Assembly (NCBI GenBank): GCA_034698045.1
Contig: JAQGAU010000640.1
Coordinates: 1 to 25,385 of the forward strand
Direction of reading: 5' to 3'
Length of the DNA: 25,385 bases
Origin: Paramacrobiotus richtersi
Lineage: Eukaryota; Tardigrada; Eutardigrada; Parachela; Macrobiotidae
The position numbers were made by a program, and so were the translations under genes. Positions 20,653 through 25,385 of this stretch are shown here, piece by piece. Below the pieces are notes generated by a model. It saw nothing but the letters and a program-made list of their open reading frames with translations, was not told where the DNA came from and ran no database searches. The first letter of the stretch is position 1, and each line of letters begins with the position of its first letter.

Positions 20653-21764
20653 GGCTGAAATTCTGCAGTAGAAAGCTGGTAAACTCCAAACAGCAACGTG
20701 TATCTTGCTGACAATCAAGTGCTGTGAACGGTTCGCGTCTCTTATAGCCGCCGAGCCAGCGGTTGTCTCGGGCAGACGAAAAGAGACAGTCATAAACCAG
20801 TTCGCTTCGTCGCGCAGTCTCGACGCGAAGATTTAATACGCCGAATGCATTTCTGCGGAAAAGGTCTGCCCAAGAACGCCGCGCGGCATGGACTTGGTTA
20901 TCGCCTATAGAGCTTCTGGATGCCTCTACAAGGTCGTGTCGGATGGACTTGCATGAGAACATTTAAGTAAAACTTCAGCAGGAAGTGCGTGCAAAATGTT
21001 CGTCGTTATTGCGCAATGAACCGGGCGTATTGCATACTAACGAATTTCTGAAAAGAGTGTCCGCTAAACGCAGCTTTGTCGAGAACTTACAGGTGCGAGG
21101 TTGTCCTGGTTTCGTTGACAGTTAAGAGATCAGCTGGATAGAAACTGGCATATTGCACATACCGGTACATGTGCCAAACTGAACACGCATGTATTGCTTC
21201 CTTAATTAGATAATGCATAATATCTTCCCGCAAAAAGTCTGATTATGAACTGTAGGCAGTCGGTCTGCGTTAGTTTTGACCAAAAACTATGTTGACGAAT
21301 TATGTGCCAGCGACAAAAAGTCCCGGGTTGAAGTTGATCTACCCACTTGTTAATACTGCACCAGTTATAACGTTCGTGTTGTTTTCTGCCCAAAGATTTG
21401 ACAATTTAGAGTCCCGGACTAGTGCAGGCCAGCGTTATTGAACATACTTTGTTGGCAGCATGTTCATATTCAGTACTTACCATACCAGCACTGGACCGTG
21501 TATTGAAACCTTCTTTTGCTAAAATAAGCCAGTTCCGAAGTTCGCGAGCAACCTACTCTGTACTGATACAGACTTGTTGTTGTCTTGGTCAGTTATACTG
21601 TAGAAGCTATTGGCCGAAGAATCCAAACAAATAGTTTGCACAACAGAAAGTGTGAATTTAAATCGCAGCAGAGTAGCTATGGGGCAAGAAACAGATACGT
21701 TATACAGATAAGCAAAGTGTTAGCAACAGAAAATCGCCGGCTTCAATTGTGTTGAGCACGGCGT
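20653..21764. other. Upstream region of gene B and spacer; no gene seen
   Basis: 20655-20960 shares patches with 14195-14440 upstream of gene A, including the conserved block at 20751-20792 and a 3' splice acceptor (ctttctactgcag) before 20665. Two long minus-strand frames overlap here (20389-20793 and 20570-20962); the first may extend the protein if an upstream ATG is used without splicing. From 20960 to 21764 no supported gene was found. Confidence 0.4.
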
Positions 21765-22766
21765 CTATGGACTTTTTACATCTAGCTGGCCGACTGGCTC
21801 CTCAATCTTCATATCCACTCCATTATCGCAAGCGGCAATGTTGTCCTCACAGTTATAAGCCGTGAAAATAGCGTCGAAGAACTGTGAGTTTAGAGCGGCG
21901 GCAGCTGAATCGCATTCAGCCTGCCCATCAAAACCCATACATCGACGAAAAAGGTCCAGACCACTACAAAATTATCAAAAAACAGTTGTAAAAAAAGTTT
22001 TGCTTGGTTCGGAAATACCAATGTACGTACCAGCATGTTTTCTCGACGACTTTCTCGGCCTGCCAAGCTATCAGCGGCGCGGAGCTGTTGGTGTCCAGCG
22101 CGTCCTTAAGCACATTGACCGTATTCCGCAGGACACTGGCAATAAACGTAGTCATATCGGCGGTGCACTTGCTGAACTTGCTATTAGGAACGTTGATAGC
22201 TTTCAAGCATCCGTACGCTTGGTGGGCCAGCGTGTATACCGACGGCACTTTGCAGATTTCCATCAGTCTAACCGTACCATCCAGGAACACGTGGAATTCG
22301 TCAAAATCACTGGCAACACAACGGTCGACAAAGTCGTTGACGCACGTTGTGATGACGGGACCCAATCTAACAAATAAAGCAAAATTCTTCGGTTAAGAGC
22401 AATTTGATTGCTTTTCGCACTTAAGTTCGCTTGTTTTCGTGACACTCCAGTTTAAATCATGATGCGCAGCGTTAGAAAATATCGTACTTCTATCAATGAT
22501 TTCGTCGTCCTATTCTAACCATATACAGATATCTAGATTACAAAAACGTACATGCAGAGTTTCTCAACGAGTCTCGTATCGTTGAGATCGAATCCATAAA
22601 TCAGCTTCGGAAGATCGGTGCCTTCCTCGGACTTCATGTAGGCTAGCGCTGGATCGAAGCATTTGGACAAGGTTTCATCATCACAGCTCATTAGAGCATC
22701 CGTAACTGCTTCACTATGCAGAGCTACTGCCAGTAACACAAGAGCGGAAGCAAAACCTTTCGCCAT
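21765..22766 (-). CDS. Cysteine-rich secreted protein, family unknown
   Basis: Three exons: 22766-22552, 22366-22031 and 21963-21765. Introns are 185 bp (CAT|GTACGT ... TTGTTAG) and 67 bp (CTG|GTACGT ... TTTGTAG), both phase 2, and the reading gives 249 residues with TAG at 21767-21765. A clear signal peptide (MAKGFASALVLLAVALHSEA) is followed by regularly spaced cysteines at about residues 28, 36, 71, 80, 88, 110, 125, 139, 183 and 184, then more in exon 3 (RRCMGFDGQAEC, YNCEDNIAAC). Helix-like amphipathic stretches lie between them, and Asn-Asp-Thr and Asn-Ser-Ser are possible glycosylation sites. The pattern of an extracellular helical domain held by many disulphides recalls the nematode DUF19/T20D4.11 type, but I could not confirm this. 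It ends with an acidic polar tail (MKIEEPVGQLDVKSP) and no membrane anchor. Exact frame and phase agreement over three exons makes the gene model reliable even though its function is unknown. Confidence 0.85.
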
Positions 22767-23644
22767 CTTGGTTGAAGTTTGAGGAATAGTTTACGGAAAA
22801 ACTTTTGATTAGACAGCTTCAAAAGACGACATTCGATTACAGAAAGCAGCAGTGCTAAATAAGAACGGAAAACTGTCTGCAACGTACGTAAGCATGCACT
22901 TTGCGAAAGGTTTCTAGGCAACGTAACAAATCCAGGCAATGAATACGCGTACGTTTTCGCTAAGCGACCCAACTGTAAACCTACAATATCTCGGAGTGCG
23001 ATGCCTGATTGCTATCGCACAATCGAACCTGGTACAACGTGAAGTACTGGCCATATACAGTAATGTAAAGAAAATTTCTGTAGGTAGTCCCAGAACGCTA
23101 ACTTTAGTCTGTGCCGGGAAACATCTTCGCTGAAGCTGTACTACTAAACATAAGTTTCATACGCATTTTTTACAATGAAGCGTCTGCTTAAGGATCCTTT
23201 CCTAATCAAAATGAAAGCTTGTTTTTATTTGTACTCGTTGACATTTTGCAACAGAAGAACACATACCAATAATAAATAAGAAAAAATAAGCTTAATAAAA
23301 AAGCAGGAACGGTCCGCGTAGTGTAATTGGCGTTTGATTTTCCTGTGTCCAGGAGATTTTTTTTTCGTTCATAAGGTCTGTGTACTCATGGTGAGTACAC
23401 CAGTAGGTAGCCAAATGACGTAACCGCATAATTCTGTGTCATATTATTTATACTGCAATCACTGGAATGTGACCTTCCATCGTGATAATTAACGAATGCA
23501 TTACATTTTGCATCGAATTTCAGAACAGGTACACTTTTTACAGCAATCGAGCGTTACCAGAGACGGAATAAGTAATGAGAAAATCAATCATCCAGTCTAC
23601 ATAGAAACTGCGACATACATGTACATAAACCCGTAACGATCACA
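22767..23644. other. Intergenic; no gene seen
   Basis: This stretch should contain the promoter of the cysteine-rich gene and the 3' end of the membrane-protein gene. A tttatt near 23225 (AATAAA on the minus strand) is a weak polyadenylation candidate. No coding or RNA gene was recognised. Confidence 0.5.
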
Positions 23645-24271
23645 TCATGCTTCAATAAAACTATACCCTTCCGTCGCACCAGCATTCCCCGCTTTCCCCC
23701 CATCCGTCTTCAGTCTCTCTTTCTCCCCACCCAACGACACTTTTGACCCGCCAAACGACGACAACACCACCGACGATTCAGAACACCCGGCCCGCGAATA
23801 CCTCGTCCCCGGCAGAGTGTGACTGTGTAAACACAGCGGGACACCCAACTCCTGGTGGACCGTCCCCTTCCACGCACACAACACAATCCCCCCACTCAAA
23901 CACAGACACCCCGTCGACACCAGCCACACCGCCTGCAGAGCACTGTACATGGCCTGGATGTACCATTCATTCGACCGGGTGAGGATGTTGGTCTTGCGGG
24001 CGACATCCAGGGCGGACTTGGGGAAGGAGACCGTGTCGTACTCGAAGGCCAGGGTGGAGAAGAAGATGAGGGAGTAGCCCACGCCGATGATGGTGCCCAT
24101 GAAGTGGATGGGATAGAGCCGCCGGTTACTGGAGTGGGAGGCGGTGGAGGTGGCCGCTAGGAGGGCGGTAATCCCGACGATGGTGTGCAGGAGGCTTAAG
24201 GCGAAGAAGCCAATGTGGAAGATGGCGAAACGCCAGATGAAGAAGTGGATGGTTGCTACAATGTTAAACAT
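23645..24271 (-). CDS. Multi-pass membrane protein, family unknown (5' end uncertain)
   Basis: A 208-codon open frame has clear coding composition on this strand: third positions are mostly G or C, unlike the AT-rich surroundings. Hydrophobic segments lie at about residues 5-41 (long enough for one or two helices), 55-76 (MGTIIGVGYSLIFFSTLAF) and 106-133 (ALQAVWLVSTGCLCLSGGIV). A polar C-terminal tail of about 75 residues, rich in Ser, Gly and Lys, follows. The layout suggests a small tetraspan-type protein, but no signature of a named family was seen. The start at 24271 is doubtful: an acceptor-like sequence (aacattgtag) falls inside the first codons, so the true first exon may lie further right. 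Plus-strand frames over this region are shadows. Confidence 0.6.
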   Translation of the reverse strand: MFNIVATIHFFIWRFAIFHIGFFALSLLHTIVGITALLAATSTASHSSNRRLYPIHFMGTIIGVGYSLIFFSTLAFEYDTVSFPKSALDVARKTNILTRSNEWYIQAMYSALQAVWLVSTGCLCLSGGIVLCAWKGTVHQELGVPLCLHSHTLPGTRYSRAGCSESSVVLSSFGGSKVSLGGEKERLKTDGGKAGNAGATEGYSFIEA

Positions 24272-25385
24272 GAGACGTTATTAATTCTGGTACAGCCGAT
24301 GTTAACAGTTAAGGGGCATATCATTTGTTCATCATCTCTGTGCTGAACGATGGGAAATACAATTAGGCCGCTTCATCGTCGTTGCGGAATATGATATCTG
24401 TTTAAGTAAATTAATCCCGCAGTCTTAACCAGTTTTTTTCCGAAAGGTACAACCTGATATCTGTCTTAAATTTCCTGAAGAAAGTCGCAGTGTAATCTAA
24501 TGCTATCCGGGAGAAACATCCTAAAATTAATCTTAAACGAATACGTATATTATGCGAAGGATGACGGCATTGCCAACAGTTCGATTAATTAATGCCCAAA
24601 GTAGCATATTTAACCTAGCACTGCCCGGTACCAGAAGGAGTCGGAATTTCGACTCCAAAATTGATAGTCGCTGGTCAAACAATTCAATTAAGAAGTGGTA
24701 TTTTTGCGAAAATTTGTCTGACCATAGGTCAGCGAGGACAACACGATGCATTTTTTGCATCAGTGAGCATGACGCATTTTTTACCGCAAAATGGTCAATT
24801 TTTTTTAAATCGAGGCACGAAAAAGTTTCGACTCTTGAAGCACTGGCTGTGGTCAGTTTTTCCAGGGCTATCCACAGTGGTATATTTTGTGGTCATCCGG
24901 ATGACCAATGGGCAGTTCTGAAAGATGACTTTGCAGAATCTGACGAAAATCAGGTGAAAACCCCGCTTTATGCCGGTAACAAGCACTTTCCCTAACTTCA
25001 GCAAGTTTAGGTGACCACCCTAGCACAGGAAGTATAACAGGAAGCTGATCATTGCTTCGTGGACTTCATAATCGGCCATAACGAGAACGGATGACCAGCT
25101 TTTGCATGACATATACTGCAAAAATCTTCTCTGTGCAAGCCTTTTTTCCCTGAAATGGCTTTTACTTCCATCGTAAAACTGAAAAACAGGCAGGGATGAG
25201 TTGGTCATTCATTTAGGAATCACGGTCAATCTGGAATGACCGTTTCCGGTATCATGCTCAGAACTTAGGGCAAGAAAAGCAGCGTGAAAGTGCTTGATAC
25301 AGTATAATGTATGCAAATTTGCACCCCCTCAAAGCCGCAGTCGTAACAGTCGTCAGGGACACACAATAACTGCTGGTCAGTAGTG
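24272..25385. other. No supported gene; short palindromes
   Basis: Several overlapping open frames occur but none shows domain, signal peptide or consistent splice structure. Two palindromes stand out: 24637-24656 (ggagtcg, six bases, cgactcc) and a perfect 16-mer at 24891-24906 (ggtcatccggatgacc). The words ggatgacc and gacc/ggtc recur up to 25240. Confidence 0.4.
24891..24906. repeat. Perfect 16-bp palindrome
   Basis: ggtcatcc followed directly by its reverse complement ggatgacc, with a related ggatgacc near 25088. It could be a dimeric protein-binding site or the centre of a small inverted-repeat element. Confidence 0.5.

Noticed and set aside
21862..22377. 171-codon plus-strand open frame
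   Set aside because: It is antisense to exons 2 and 3 of the cysteine-rich secreted protein, whose splice phases and signal peptide are convincing.
23743..24160. Plus-strand open frames rich in Thr/Pro or Gly
   Set aside because: They are antisense to the GC-rich membrane-protein frame and have low-complexity composition only.
1..25385. tRNA or rRNA genes
   Set aside because: No tRNA B-box with matching acceptor stem and no conserved rRNA words were noticed, but a covariance-model search was not possible.

Overview
The window is animal nuclear DNA. It is AT-rich between genes, the genes are interrupted by GT-AG introns, and no operon, Shine-Dalgarno or prokaryotic gene packing is seen. The domain set (septin, a secreted leucine-rich-repeat surface protein, pipsqueak/CENP-B-type DNA-binding proteins, a cysteine-rich secreted protein) fits a small invertebrate. 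A tardigrade is my guess, but nothing here proves the phylum.

Layout, left to right. 3-77 (+) is the last 24 codons of a leucine-rich-repeat (LRR) gene. 1726-2257 (-) is an orphan, broken copy of the last exon of a CENP-B-type gene. 3285-5176 (+) is the 3' part of a septin gene, lacking the GTPase P-loop half and apparently frameshifted. About 5.5-6.7 kb has no recognisable gene. 6866-7859 is an imperfect inverted duplication whose arms carry mirrored TATATAAG elements. 8059-9197 (+) is a complete two-exon LRR surface-protein gene. Two intact four-exon paralogues follow on the minus strand, gene A (10538-14181) and gene B (15606-20652); each has a conserved N-terminal region of unknown type, a pipsqueak-like helix-turn-helix and a CENP-B-type helix-turn-helix, and no transposase catalytic domain. 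21765-22766 (-) is a three-exon cysteine-rich secreted protein gene, and 23645-24271 (-) a several-pass membrane protein.

The first 20 kb was built by repeated block duplication. The convergent pair 'LRR 3' end, spacer, CENP-B-type gene' occurs at 1-3150 (decayed) and 9150-14450 (intact), and the CENP-B-type gene occurs again without the LRR gene at about 14985-20960. Between the blocks lie copy-specific tandem repeats, a copy-specific insertion and possible miniature inverted-repeat elements.

Exon structures were derived by hand from splice-site consensus, phase agreement and paralogue comparison. Genes A and B and the cysteine-rich gene keep the same phases at every junction, which is strong support. 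Functions of A and B (DNA binding, perhaps transcriptional control) are inferred from domain type only.
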